Shown piece by piece: positions 1 to 7,991 of a stretch of DNA of 64,000 nt. Below the pieces are notes generated by a model. The model had not been told where the DNA came from and did not search any database. It saw only the letters and a program-made list of their open reading frames with translations. Source of the stretch: Goodfellowiella coeruleoviolacea (GTDB taxonomy: Bacteria > Actinomycetota > Actinomycetes > Mycobacteriales > Pseudonocardiaceae); assembly GCF_024171785.1 (NCBI RefSeq), contig NZ_JAMTCK010000014.1, positions 62,001 through 126,000 on the forward strand, given 5' to 3'. Positions within the stretch are counted from its first letter, which is position 1, and every line of letters starts with the position of its first letter. The translations under genes were made by a program, and so were the position numbers.

Positions 1-451
1 GCTCGAAGCTCGGCTCGATGTCGGCCCGCTCGGCCGGCAGCGCGACCCACAACTGAACGGCGTGCAACAGCGGCGTGTCCCCGAGGGAGAACTCGGAGTG
101 GGCGATGCCCCGGCCGGCGGTCATCAGGTTGAGCTGACCGGGACGGACCACCACGTCACTGCCCACGCTGTCCCGGTGCCGGATCTCACCGCGCAGCGGC
201 CAGGTCACCGTCTGCAAACCGACGTGCGGGTGCGGCAACACCCGCATGTCCGCGTGCTGCGGCCCGAACTGGTCGAGGAAGCACCACGCGCCAACGGTGG
301 GCAGCCCGCGCTGGGGCAGCACCCGGTCAACCGTGACCGCCCTGATCCCACCGAGCGGCACCGCCCGCGACGGGAAGAACTCGGTGACCGGCCCCGGATT
401 GGCCGCCGACCGGCACGGCGTCACGGTCGGCTTCGCCTCCAGGTTACTCAC
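1..451 (-). CDS. pirin family protein (3' end beyond window)
   Basis: This is the N-terminal 150 residues of a pirin-type bicupin, running off the left edge. The metal-site pattern is visible: HPHVGLQTVTW (His74, His76) followed by the second histidine and glutamate in TAGRGIAHSE (His118, Glu120). Pirins are non-haem iron cupins, some with quercetinase or redox-sensing activity; the substrate cannot be read here. The GTG start at 451 overlaps the end of the upstream GNAT gene by 8 bp, so the two are probably co-translated. Family assignment is firm; biochemical role is not. Confidence 0.9.
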   Translation of the reverse strand, partial: MSNLEAKPTVTPCRSAANPGPVTEFFPSRAVPLGGIRAVTVDRVLPQRGLPTVGAWCFLDQFGPQHADMRVLPHPHVGLQTVTWPLRGEIRHRDSVGSDVVVRPGQLNLMTAGRGIAHSEFSLGDTPLLHAVQLWVALPAERADIEPSFE

Positions 452-761
452 CGTGGTCGCTCCGCTGCGCCTCGACGTGCGCCGCGTACTCCGGCCGCTT
501 GGCGACGAAGTCCGCGATGAACGAGCACAGCGGAACGATCACCCGTTGCCGGCGCACCGTGTCGTCGAGCGCTTCCCGCGCCAGCACCTTGCCGAGCCCC
601 TGCCCGCCGAAGGCGTCGGCCACCTCGGTGTGGGTGAACAGCGTCCGCTCACCCCGCTCCAGGTACTCGGCGAACCCGGCGAGCTGGTCCCCCACCCACA
701 GCTCGTACCGGTTCTCGTCGTCGTTGCGGACCACGCGCTGGGCCGCCGCCTGATCGCTCAT
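444..761 (-). CDS. GNAT-type N-acetyltransferase, small YidJ-like
   Basis: A 105-residue protein of the compact single-domain GNAT class. The acetyl-CoA pyrophosphate loop is GGQGLGKVLAREAL (about residues 53-66), preceded by the strand FTHTEVADAF typical of the YidJ/Gtn group. The ATG at 761 is preferred because AGGAGGACGAG lies directly upstream; an in-frame TTG at 794 would add 11 residues but has no comparable ribosome binding site. It overlaps the pirin start by 8 bp, which suggests an operon. The acceptor substrate is unknown. Confidence 0.85.
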   Translation of the reverse strand: MSDQAAAQRVVRNDDENRYELWVGDQLAGFAEYLERGERTLFTHTEVADAFGGQGLGKVLAREALDDTVRRQRVIVPLCSFIADFVAKRPEYAAHVEAQRSDHGE

Positions 762-848
762 CTCGTCCTCCTGGAGAGCCACACCCTCACTCAACGCAAC
801 CAGGCGGACGGCCCAGTGATTCCACCTGACCTCGACCTTGTCACCAGG

Positions 849-1049
849 TCATTGTGTCAGCCGCTCGGCCTTGGCCGAGGTCAGGAACGCCCGCCACCGG
901 GCCGGCGTGAACCCGAGCACCGGCCCGTCCGCGTTCTTGGAGTCACGCACGGCTACCGCAGCAGACCCGAACGCCACTTCGACGCAGTTGACGAGTTCGT
1001 TTCCGTTGCTGTAGCTACTCGTCCGCCAAGAAGGAGCCTGGTAGGTCAT
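849..1049 (-). CDS. DUF397 protein, copy 1 of a tandem pair
   Basis: A 66-residue DUF397 protein with the family signature W(R/K)TSSYS near the N terminus, NCVEVA, VAVRDSKNADGPVLGFTP and a final RAFL segment. DUF397 proteins are small partners encoded next to XRE/DUF5753 regulators in actinomycetes and are thought to form antitoxin-like or co-regulator pairs (WhiJ and BldB-type systems). This copy differs from its neighbour at 1145-1345 by only a few residues and arose by tandem duplication. GAGAGGACGCAAG precedes the ATG at 1049 and supports that start over longer upstream frames. Confidence 0.85.
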   Translation of the reverse strand: MTYQAPSWRTSSYSNGNELVNCVEVAFGSAAVAVRDSKNADGPVLGFTPARWRAFLTSAKAERLTQ

Positions 1050-1144
1050 CTTGCGTCCTCTCGGGTGAGCCTTGCTCGTTGGCCAATCCGGCCAGGAACA
1101 CCCAGGATGGCGACTCAGCGAGCTGGTCCCCAACCCACACCAGG

Positions 1145-1345
1145 TCATTGTGTCAACCGCTCGGCCTTGGCCGAGGTCAGGAACGCCCGCCACCGGGCCG
1201 GCGTGAACCCGAGCACCGACCCGTCCGCGTTCTTGGAGTCACGCACGGCCACCTCGGCTGTACCGAACGCCACCTCGACGCAGTTGACGAGTTCGCTTCC
1301 TTTGCTGTAGCTACTCGTCCGCCAGGAAGGAGCCTGGTAGGTCAT
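1145..1345 (-). CDS. DUF397 protein, copy 2 (adjacent to XRE gene)
   Basis: A 66-residue DUF397 protein nearly identical to the one at 849-1049 (for example YSKGSELVN here, YSNGNELVN there). The ATG at 1345 has the same GAGAGGACGCAAG upstream. Its start lies 35 bp inside the 3' end of the XRE regulator gene, so the two are translationally linked. This is probably the ancestral copy, because it keeps the normal overlap with the regulator; the downstream copy carries only a scrap of the regulator's 3' end. Likely role: partner of the XRE protein in a WhiJ-type regulatory pair. Confidence 0.88.
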   Translation of the reverse strand: MTYQAPSWRTSSYSKGSELVNCVEVAFGTAEVAVRDSKNADGSVLGFTPARWRAFLTSAKAERLTQ

Positions 1346-2201
1346 CTTGCGTCCTCTCGGGTGAGCCTTGCTCATTGGCCAATCCGGCCAGGAACACCCG
1401 CGATTCTGCCTCGTCCAGCGCGAGGTTATCGAGCCGTTTCCACTCCTTCCGGCACATCTCGATGTCCTTCTTCTGCTCCAGGAACACCCCGGCCACAGCG
1501 GCCTCCATGTACACCACCGCACGCCTCTCCGGCAGCTCCATCAGCACAAACGGGTTGGCCAGCGCCTTCAAGCCGAGGGACGCCGGCACCACCCGGATGG
1601 TCAGGTGCGGTCGGGATGCCTTGAAGATCAGGTGCACCAACTGCTCTCGCATGACCTCCGGGTCCTCGAAGCGACAGCGCAGCGCGTGCTCGTGGATGAA
1701 GAACCCAGCCGGGGTCGGAAACTCCCCACGCAACACGTGCTGTCGCTGCTGCTTCGCCGTCACCAACGGCTCGATCTTCTCCTCGGGCACATCCTCCGCA
1801 CGTGCGGCTTCCCTCATGTATCCGGGCGTCTGGAGCAAGCCTGGAATCAGCAAGGGCTCGTAGTTCACGATGTGGACCGCGTCCCACTCGTGTCGCAGAT
1901 AGATCTTGGTGCGCATGTCCAGCCCATCCGAGTCCCTGTCCAGCAGATCTGGCTCGTTGGCGTGGGCGGCCATGTAGAGCAGGCGGTCGCGATCGGCGCC
2001 GGTCACGCGGCAGACGGCCAGGTAGGCGATCACGTCCTGGACGCGGAACCGGGTCTTGCCCGTCTCCATGCGGGACACCTTGCTGGGGTCCCAGCCCAGG
2101 ATGTGCGCCAGGTAGGTGCCCGTCAGCTTCTGCGCCTCACGCCGGATGCGCAGTTCCTCTCCCAGGGCTCGGCCTTGGACCGTGGACAGCGCGTCACCCA
2201 T
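1311..2201 (-). CDS. XRE-family regulator with DUF5753 domain (WhiJ-like)
   Basis: A 296-residue regulator. Residues about 10-60 form a Cro/C1-type HTH (LGEELRIRREAQKLTGTYLAHILGWDPSKVSRMETGK is the core region), and about residues 100-280 form DUF5753, with the characteristic YEPLLIPGLLQTPGYMRE and the late VVYMEAAVAGVFLE segments. Actinomycetes encode dozens of such regulators, usually beside a DUF397 gene; WhiJ in Streptomyces coelicolor affects development. Here two DUF397 genes follow. The upstream region holds repeated CAACTCGCGCGTTTGTG-like elements that are candidate binding sites. Target genes are unknown. Confidence 0.92.
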   Translation of the reverse strand: MGDALSTVQGRALGEELRIRREAQKLTGTYLAHILGWDPSKVSRMETGKTRFRVQDVIAYLAVCRVTGADRDRLLYMAAHANEPDLLDRDSDGLDMRTKIYLRHEWDAVHIVNYEPLLIPGLLQTPGYMREAARAEDVPEEKIEPLVTAKQQRQHVLRGEFPTPAGFFIHEHALRCRFEDPEVMREQLVHLIFKASRPHLTIRVVPASLGLKALANPFVLMELPERRAVVYMEAAVAGVFLEQKKDIEMCRKEWKRLDNLALDEAESRVFLAGLANEQGSPERTQDDLPGSFLADE

Positions 2202-2249
2202 GTCACGTCCCCTCTCCGGGATATGAGATCAACGCCGAAACCCTAGGCC

Positions 2250-2507
2250 CACAAACGCGCTGAATTGCCTGTCTCACAACGCATTTCGCTCGAAAGTTTG
2301 ACGGCTTGGGCGGCCCGCAAAACCCTGCCACCGTGGGTAGGTCTCGGGCGCCCGCGGGAGGTACGGCGCCGGGGGCGGCGGCCGCTGATCGCACCAGCGG
2401 CCGCCCGTTCCCGCGTCCCCTTACCCCGCTCGCCCCCGGTTCACCCGAATGGCCCTGCCTGAACGTGCAACTCGCGGGGTTTGCAAAGTCAACTCGCGCG
2501 TTTGTGA
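2250..2507. promoter_or_regulatory. candidate XRE operators, three copies of CAAYTCxGCGCGTTTGTG
   Basis: This gap (2202-2522) holds no gene. It contains CAACTCGCGGGGTTTGCA (2468-2485) and CAACTCGCGCGTTTGTGA (2490-2507), two direct copies 22 bp apart (two helical turns), and an inverted third copy, CACAAACGCGCTGAATTG (2250-2267), about 50 bp upstream of the XRE start. A shared motif flanking a regulator's promoter suggests autoregulation; this is inference. Confidence 0.45.
2377..2405 (-). terminator. hairpin downstream of the ABC/PhoD operon
   Basis: An 11-bp perfect stem (GGCGGCCGCTG and its complement) with a 7-nt loop lies about 120 bp past the stop of the FN3 gene. There is no T tract, which is usual for high-GC actinomycete terminators. 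Confidence 0.5.
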
Positions 2508-2522
2508 AGGTGAAACACGATC

Positions 2523-3365
2523 TCAGCGTCGGGGTTCGAACACGCCGAGGGCGTCGTAGGCGTGCCAGGAGCCGGTGGCCTTGCCCAGGGTGAGCACGTT
2601 CTCCCCGGCGCGCAGCGCGGCACGCGGCAGCGTCAGCTCCACAATGGACGGACGCAGCGGGTTTCCCGGTGCGGTGGCGTCGCCCTGCAGCGATCCCTTG
2701 GTGGCGCCCTTCTCCAGCGCCACCGCGGCCACCGCCGTGTCGTTGCAGGACACGTCGAGTGTTCCGGGGTTGCTGGCGTGCGTGTCGATCAGCCAGACGG
2801 CCAGCGCCAGGTCCCCGGTGGGCTGGGCCGGCAGGGTGAAGCGGAACCGGAAGGTGTGCGCCTTGCTGCCGGCCCACTTGTCGGCGGGACCGGGGTGCAG
2901 GTACGGCCAGTCCGCGCCCGGGGTGCTCACGCCGTGCGTGTAGTCGGCGTCCTGCGGGAAGCGGGTCGGGTACTGCGCGTAGCCGTTGGGGGCCAGGGCG
3001 AGTTCCAGGCTCTTGCGGTCGAACTGCCCGATCACGGCGACGGGCCGGCCGCTGACGGTCACCGAGTCGGTGGACGCGGCGCGCACGGCGTTGGTGGCGC
3101 GGCTGGCGTTTCCGGCCGCGTCGACCGTGACCACCCGGTAGTACCAGGTCTGGCTGGTCGGGCCGAGGTTGTTGTGCCGGTGTCGCGTGTAGACGGTCTT
3201 GGTGATCAGGTTCGCCGGGCCGGGCTGGAAGTCCCGCTCGGTCGAGCCGTACACGGCGAAGTGGTCGACCAGCGGGTGGTAGGAGTCCGCCTGCCAGGTC
3301 AACTCGATCCAGCCGAGGCCGCCCTGGCCGGCCAGTCCGCGCACGGGTTTCACGGTCGCGCCCAT
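2523..3365 (-). CDS. fibronectin type III protein with rhamnogalacturonan-lyase-like C-terminal domain
   Basis: A 280-residue protein. Residues about 1-100 form an FN3-like module (GWIELTWQADSYHPLVDHFAVYGS ... QTWYYRVVTVDAAGN). Residues about 150-280 resemble the C-terminal beta-sandwich (domain III, CBM-like) of PL4 rhamnogalacturonan lyases, ending in LRAGENVLTLGKATGSWHAYDALGVFE. The catalytic lyase domain is absent and I see no signal peptide, so export would need another route, or the protein is a cytoplasmic binding module. Its ATG shares one base with the PhoD stop (TGATG), so it is the last gene of the operon. Function unknown; the domain call on the second half is tentative. Confidence 0.7.
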   Translation of the reverse strand: MGATVKPVRGLAGQGGLGWIELTWQADSYHPLVDHFAVYGSTERDFQPGPANLITKTVYTRHRHNNLGPTSQTWYYRVVTVDAAGNASRATNAVRAASTDSVTVSGRPVAVIGQFDRKSLELALAPNGYAQYPTRFPQDADYTHGVSTPGADWPYLHPGPADKWAGSKAHTFRFRFTLPAQPTGDLALAVWLIDTHASNPGTLDVSCNDTAVAAVALEKGATKGSLQGDATAPGNPLRPSIVELTLPRAALRAGENVLTLGKATGSWHAYDALGVFEPRR

Positions 3366-4975
3366 CACGCCTCCCGGTTCAGTCCTGGCCGGCCGGCCTC
3401 GGTGACGAAGCGGGCCACGGTGGAGACCGGGGCCTGGTCGTCGCGCTGGATGTGGTCGACGACCTTGAAGTCGGCGGTCAGCCGCTCCGGGGTCAGCGTG
3501 CAGTGCACGTAGCCCCGGCGGGCGTCGTAGAGCTTGACGTGCGGGTTGCCCAGCCAGATCGGGGCGTAGCTGTCGGTGGGGGCGCCGTCGCCGTCCGAGC
3601 CGACCGAGCTGACCACCAGCTCGCTGCCGATGGTGGCCGAGTCGGGGTCGGTGAAGTCGGCCTTGAGGTCGGCGGCGACACTGCGGTGGATGTCGCCGCT
3701 GAGCACCACGAAGTTCTCCACACCGTAACGCCGGACCGCGTCGAACACCCGGTCGCGGTTGGCGGTGAAGCCGTCCCACATGTCCATGCTGAACGTCGTG
3801 CCAGGGCCGGTGTCGCGGTCGATCTGCGCCATCACCACCTGCTGGGCCAGCATCGTCCAGGTGGCGTCGGAGCGGCGCAGGTTGTTGGTGAGCCAGCGCT
3901 CCTGCTCGGTGCCGAGGATGGAGCGGGCCGGGTTCGTGTGCTCGCCGCCGGCCGTGCTGTCGGTGGGCGGGGCGTCGCGGTACTGGCGGGTGTCCAGCAC
4001 GTTGACGTCGGCCAGCCGGCCCCAGCCCAGCCGGCGGTACAGCCGCATGTCCGGGCCCTGCGGCAGGGAGGTGCGGCGCAGCGGCAGGTGCTCGTAGTAG
4101 GCGCGGTAGGCCACGGCCCGCTGGCGCTCGAAGTCCTCGGGCGAGACGCCGTACTCGCTGTGCGCGTCCGCGTAGTTGTTCTGCACCTCGTGGTCGTCCC
4201 ATGTGGACACCCAGGGCGCGGTGGCGTGCGCGGCCTTGAGGTGCGGGTCGGTCTTGGTGAGCGCGTACCGGAGGCGGTACTGCTCCAGGGTTTTCACCTC
4301 GACCGCGTGCGCGCCGCCGACCTGGACGCCCTGCCGCCACAGGTTGCTGGCGGTGATGGCGTACTCGTAGATGTAGTCGCCGAGGAAGAACACCAGATCG
4401 GGCTGGTCGGCGGCGAGGTGGCGGTGGGCGGTGAAGTGGCCGTGGTACCACGCCTGGCAGGAGGCCAGGGCGAAGGTGAGCCGGTCGACCCGGTCGCGGG
4501 CGGCCGGCGCGGTGCGGGTGCGGCCCACCGGGCTGATCTCGCCGCCGGCGCGGAACCGGTAGAAGTACTCGCGGCCGGGGCGCAGCCCGTCGACCTCGGG
4601 GTGCACCGAGTGGGCCAGTTCCGGGGAGGCGACCGCCCGGCCGCGGCGCACCACGCGGGAGAACCGCTCGTCCTCGGCGACCTCGTAGTACACGTCGATG
4701 TCGCGGCGCGGCATGCCGCCGTGGCCGTCCTCGGCCAGCGGCTGCGGGGCCAGCCGGGTCCACAGCACCACGCTGGTCGGCTCGGGGTCGCCCGAGGCCA
4801 CGCCGAGCTGGAACGGGTCGGCCGGGACGTTGTCGCCGCCGGGGGTCTGCGCGTTGGCCGGGGCGCCGGTGCCGAGCACCAGCGCGGCGGCGCTGACCCC
4901 GGTCAGGCCGAGGAACGTCCGTCTGGAGGGCAGGTCGATCAACCCGTTGCTCCGCTCTGTCTGGTGTGGACTCAC
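3365..4975 (-). CDS. phoD: Tat-exported PhoD-like phosphatase/phosphodiesterase
   Basis: A 536-residue protein. The twin-arginine signal SRRTFLG lies at residues 17-23, followed by a hydrophobic stretch ending APANA. Next comes the PhoD N-terminal beta domain (VVLWTRL ... YFYRFRAGG), then the metallophosphatase domain with LASCQAW, FFLGDYIYE, STWDDHEVQNNYA and VLSGDIHRS, the expected calcium/iron ligand motifs. PhoD enzymes hydrolyse phosphomono- or diesters outside the membrane. The GTG at 4975 overlaps the permease stop (GTGA), and this fixes the start. Its place in a sugar ABC operon suggests that it releases a carbohydrate moiety from a phosphoester before uptake. Confidence 0.93.
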   Translation of the reverse strand: MSPHQTERSNGLIDLPSRRTFLGLTGVSAAALVLGTGAPANAQTPGGDNVPADPFQLGVASGDPEPTSVVLWTRLAPQPLAEDGHGGMPRRDIDVYYEVAEDERFSRVVRRGRAVASPELAHSVHPEVDGLRPGREYFYRFRAGGEISPVGRTRTAPAARDRVDRLTFALASCQAWYHGHFTAHRHLAADQPDLVFFLGDYIYEYAITASNLWRQGVQVGGAHAVEVKTLEQYRLRYALTKTDPHLKAAHATAPWVSTWDDHEVQNNYADAHSEYGVSPEDFERQRAVAYRAYYEHLPLRRTSLPQGPDMRLYRRLGWGRLADVNVLDTRQYRDAPPTDSTAGGEHTNPARSILGTEQERWLTNNLRRSDATWTMLAQQVVMAQIDRDTGPGTTFSMDMWDGFTANRDRVFDAVRRYGVENFVVLSGDIHRSVAADLKADFTDPDSATIGSELVVSSVGSDGDGAPTDSYAPIWLGNPHVKLYDARRGYVHCTLTPERLTADFKVVDHIQRDDQAPVSTVARFVTEAGRPGLNREA

Positions 4976-5799
4976 TTCAGGCCGCCCGAGGTCAGGCCGG
5001 CCACGATCCGGCGCTGGAACAGCAGCACGGCGATGACCAGTGGCACGGTGACGACCACGCCGGCCGCCATCTGCGTCCCAAAGGGACTGTCGAATCCGGA
5101 CACGCCACCGAACTGGGAGATCCGCACGGTGGCGGTCTGCGTCTCCGGCTGGTTCACCATGCTCAGGGCGATGATGAACTCGTTCCACGAGGTCACGAAC
5201 ACGATGATCGCGGTGGTGAACACGCCGGGCACGGCGATCGGCAGGATCACCTTGCGGAAGGCCTGCCACGGGGTGCAACCGTCCACTCGGGCCGCTTCCT
5301 CCAGCTCGAAGGGCAGCTGGCGGAAGAAGGTGGTCAGGTTCCACACCGCCAGCGGCAGGGCGAACGACATGTTGGGCACGATCATCGAGTGGTAAGTGTT
5401 GACCCAGCCGATGTCGGTGAACAGCTTCAGCAGCGGAACGATCAGTGAAATCCCGGGAAACATCGACGTGGCGATCACCAGCGACAGCACCAGGTTCTTG
5501 AACCTGAAGGTCAACCGGGCCAGGGCGAAGCCGGCGAGCGTGCCCAACAGGACGGTCAGCACCGTGGTGGTGCCCGCCACGACCAGGCTGTTGACCAGCG
5601 ACTGGCCGAACGCGTTGTTCCCGCCGAACACGGCCTGGTAGTTCTCCAGCGACCACGGCGAGGGCAGCGGCGACTTGTCGAAGATGTCGCTGGTGCGGCG
5701 GAAGCTGGACACCACCATCCAGTAGAACGGCGCCAGGCAGTAGCACACGATCAGCGCCACACCCAGATACGGCGCCCAGCGGCGAACCAGGGCGGTCAT
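4972..5799 (-). CDS. ABC sugar permease, MalG-type
   Basis: A 275-residue inner membrane permease with six predicted helices. The cytoplasmic EAA loop that docks the ATPase is EEAARVDGCTPWQAFRKVILPIAVP (about residues 175-199). It is the second permease of a carbohydrate uptake-1 transporter: its ATG overlaps the stop of the first permease by 4 bp (ATGA). No ATP-binding subunit is encoded in the operon, so a shared MsiK-type ATPase elsewhere probably powers it, as is common in actinomycetes. Confidence 0.93.
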   Translation of the reverse strand: MTALVRRWAPYLGVALIVCYCLAPFYWMVVSSFRRTSDIFDKSPLPSPWSLENYQAVFGGNNAFGQSLVNSLVVAGTTTVLTVLLGTLAGFALARLTFRFKNLVLSLVIATSMFPGISLIVPLLKLFTDIGWVNTYHSMIVPNMSFALPLAVWNLTTFFRQLPFELEEAARVDGCTPWQAFRKVILPIAVPGVFTTAIIVFVTSWNEFIIALSMVNQPETQTATVRISQFGGVSGFDSPFGTQMAAGVVVTVPLVIAVLLFQRRIVAGLTSGGLK

Positions 5800-6707
5800 G
5801 CCGACACCTCCGACCTGCGCCGGGCCCGCCGCTCTCCCAACAGGTCGGCGCCGAGCAGTTTGACGAACACGAACGCGATGACCACCACGTACAGGAACAG
5901 GATCACCGAGTAGGCGGCGGCCGGACCGTAGCGCACCTGGTTGGCCTCGTTCCAGGCCAACATGGACAGTGTCTCCACCGCGCCCTTCTGCGGTCCGACC
6001 AGGACGAACGGCAGGTCGAACATGCGCAGCGCGTCCAGCAGCCGGAACAGCACCGCCACCAGCAGCGCGGGTTTGACCAGCGGCAGGGTCACCCGGCGGA
6101 ACTGCTGCCAGGCGCTGGCGCCGTCCAGCCGGGCGGCCTCGTAGACGTCGTTGGGGATCAGCTGGAGGCCGGCCAGCACGAGCAGGCCGACGAACGGCGC
6201 GGTCTTCCAGCTGTCCGCGACGATCACCGCGATCTTGGCCGGCCAGCCGTCGGAGGTCCACAGCAGATCCGTGCCGAGCAGCGTGTTGGCCACGCCGTCG
6301 GCCTGGAAGATCCACCGCCACAGCAGTCCGGACACCGCGGTCGGGATCGCCCACGGCACCAGGATCGACGCGCGCACCAGGCCGCGGCCGCGCATGGCCC
6401 GGTGCATCACCACGGCCATGGCCGTGCCGAGCACCACCTCGATGGCCACCGTCACCAGGGTGAACACCGTGGTGTTGGCGAACGCGGTCCAGAACCGGGC
6501 CGCGCCCACCGCGTCGGCGTAGTTGTCCAGCCCGACGAACCGGTCCCCGGACACGATGAACCCGGACTCGTCCAGCTCGTCCCCGCTGCGGTGCAACGAT
6601 TCCCGCAGCGCGGCCAGCAGCGGGTAGCCCACCACCAGCGCGAGCACCAGGAACGTCGGTGAGAGCAGCAGTGCGGCCGTGCGCCCGGCGCGCGCGGTCG
6701 TGTTCAT
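5796..6707 (-). CDS. ABC sugar permease, MalF-type
   Basis: A 303-residue permease with six or more helices and the EAA motif YEAARLDGASAWQQFRRVTLPLVKP. Pairing with the following MalG-type gene is typical of CUT1 transporters for oligosaccharides or polyol-linked sugars. It begins 3 bp after the lipoprotein gene, so binding protein and permeases are made together. The first ~15 residues are basic and Ala/Thr-rich, leading into the first membrane helix (LLLSPTFLVLALVVGYPLLAAL). Confidence 0.93.
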   Translation of the reverse strand: MNTTARAGRTAALLLSPTFLVLALVVGYPLLAALRESLHRSGDELDESGFIVSGDRFVGLDNYADAVGAARFWTAFANTTVFTLVTVAIEVVLGTAMAVVMHRAMRGRGLVRASILVPWAIPTAVSGLLWRWIFQADGVANTLLGTDLLWTSDGWPAKIAVIVADSWKTAPFVGLLVLAGLQLIPNDVYEAARLDGASAWQQFRRVTLPLVKPALLVAVLFRLLDALRMFDLPFVLVGPQKGAVETLSMLAWNEANQVRYGPAAAYSVILFLYVVVIAFVFVKLLGADLLGERRARRRSEVSA

Positions 6708-6710
6708 GCG

Positions 6711-7991
6711 TCAGGTCCCCTGGGCGATCTCGGTCAGCTTCTGCTGCATGGTGGCCAGTGCCTGCTCCGTGCTGGTCTGGCCGGACAGCGCGGCGTAGAC
6801 CTGCTCCTGGATGACGCTGGAGGCGTCGCCGTAGCGGACCAGTTCCGGGCGCGGCCGGGCGGTGTTGATGGCCTGCTCCAGCACCTGCAGGTACGGGTAC
6901 TGCGCCTGGAGTTCGGGGTCCTGGTAGATCACCGGCCGGGTCATCGGGTACGCCGAGCCCTTGGCGTGGGTGCGCTGGGTCTCCGCGCTGGTGAGGTACT
7001 TGATGAAGTCGCGGGCCGTGGCCTGCTTCTTCGAGAACGCCGACACCGCCAGGTTGTTGCCGCCCAGCATGGACACGCCGGGGCCGTTGACGCCGGGCAG
7101 CACGGTGACGCCGAACTTGCCGGGCACCTGCGAGGAGCCGTCCGAGGCGTTCATCAGCGCGTAGATGTAGGCCCAGTTGCGGTGGAAGATGAGCTTGCCC
7201 TGCTGGAAGGCGCGGCGGCCCTCCTCTTCCTTGTAGGTGATGGCCTCGGCCGGGATGGTGCCGTCGTGGAAGCTGTTCACCAGCAGGTCCAGGCCGGCCT
7301 TGGCCTCGGGCGTGTTCAGCTTGGGGTTGCCGGCCTGGTCGGTCACCTCGCCGCCGGCCGAGCCGACCGCCTCGGCGAAGTTGATGGCCAGGCCCTCGTA
7401 CTTGTCGAACTGGCCGGCGTAGCAGGACGCGCCCGCCGCCTCGGGCAGCGCGAGCACCTTGGCGCAGGCCTCCTTCAGCTCCGCCCAGGTCTTCGGCACC
7501 GCCACGCCGGCCTTGTCCAGCAGGTCCTTGCGGTAGTACAGCATGCCGGCACCGGTGAAGTGCGGGATGGCGTAGAGCTTGTCGCGGTACTCCGAGCCCT
7601 TGACCGGGGCGGCGAAGTAACCGTCCACATCGAACTGGTCCTTGGGCAGCTCGGTGACCCACCGGCGGGCGGCGAACTCCGCGGTCCACGGCAGGTCGAT
7701 GGTGATCACGTCGTAGCTGTCGGACTGGGTCTGGGCCTGCTGGATGAGCTGCTGGCGCTGGCCGTCGGCGCCCTCGGGCAGGTCGACGATGCGCACGGTC
7801 TCGTCGGGGTGGGCCGCGTTCCAGGTCTCCACCAGCTTGGGCACCGTGCCGGTGCCGTCCTTGAGCGTGGCGAAGGCGATCGGGCCGCGCCCGTTCGCGT
7901 CGCCGGTGGCCGTGTTCGACGACCCGCCGCCGCCACAGCCCGCCGCGAGCAGGGCGCTCACCGCGAGCACCGTTGTCAACGCCCGTTTCAT
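6711..7991 (-). CDS. extracellular solute-binding lipoprotein (sugar ABC transporter)
   Basis: A 426-residue binding protein. The lipobox LLAAGC places the lipidated cysteine at residue 19, followed by a glycine/serine linker. The mature part matches family 1 solute-binding proteins (IAFATLKDGTGTVPKLVETWNAAHPDETVRIVDLP near the start; GAGMLYYRKDLLDKAGVAVPKTWAELKEAC in the middle). It resembles trehalose/maltose-class binders such as LpqY or ThuE, but the ligand is not predictable. The ATG at 7991 overlaps the upstream oxidoreductase stop (ATGA), so the longer upstream frame is discarded. Confidence 0.93.
   Translation of the reverse strand: MKRALTTVLAVSALLAAGCGGGGSSNTATGDANGRGPIAFATLKDGTGTVPKLVETWNAAHPDETVRIVDLPEGADGQRQQLIQQAQTQSDSYDVITIDLPWTAEFAARRWVTELPKDQFDVDGYFAAPVKGSEYRDKLYAIPHFTGAGMLYYRKDLLDKAGVAVPKTWAELKEACAKVLALPEAAGASCYAGQFDKYEGLAINFAEAVGSAGGEVTDQAGNPKLNTPEAKAGLDLLVNSFHDGTIPAEAITYKEEEGRRAFQQGKLIFHRNWAYIYALMNASDGSSQVPGKFGVTVLPGVNGPGVSMLGGNNLAVSAFSKKQATARDFIKYLTSAETQRTHAKGSAYPMTRPVIYQDPELQAQYPYLQVLEQAINTARPRPELVRYGDASSVIQEQVYAALSGQTSTEQALATMQQKLTEIAQGT

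Larger units (their letters stand above)
842..1400. repeat. tandem duplication spanning DUF397 gene and XRE 3' end
   Basis: Two copies of a roughly 250-bp unit lie about 296 bp apart (approximately 842-1095 and 1138-1391). Each contains a DUF397 gene plus the last ~45 bp of the XRE reading frame (encoding FLAGLANEQGSPER). Only the right copy is joined to an intact XRE gene. Substitutions are few, so the event is fairly recent or under constraint. Confidence 0.8.

Noticed and set aside
2523-4763. A single 746-residue protein covering the FN3 gene and upstream frame
   Set aside because: The part beyond 3365 is an Arg/Gly/Pro-rich alternate frame of phoD; the real FN3 start shares a base with the phoD stop.
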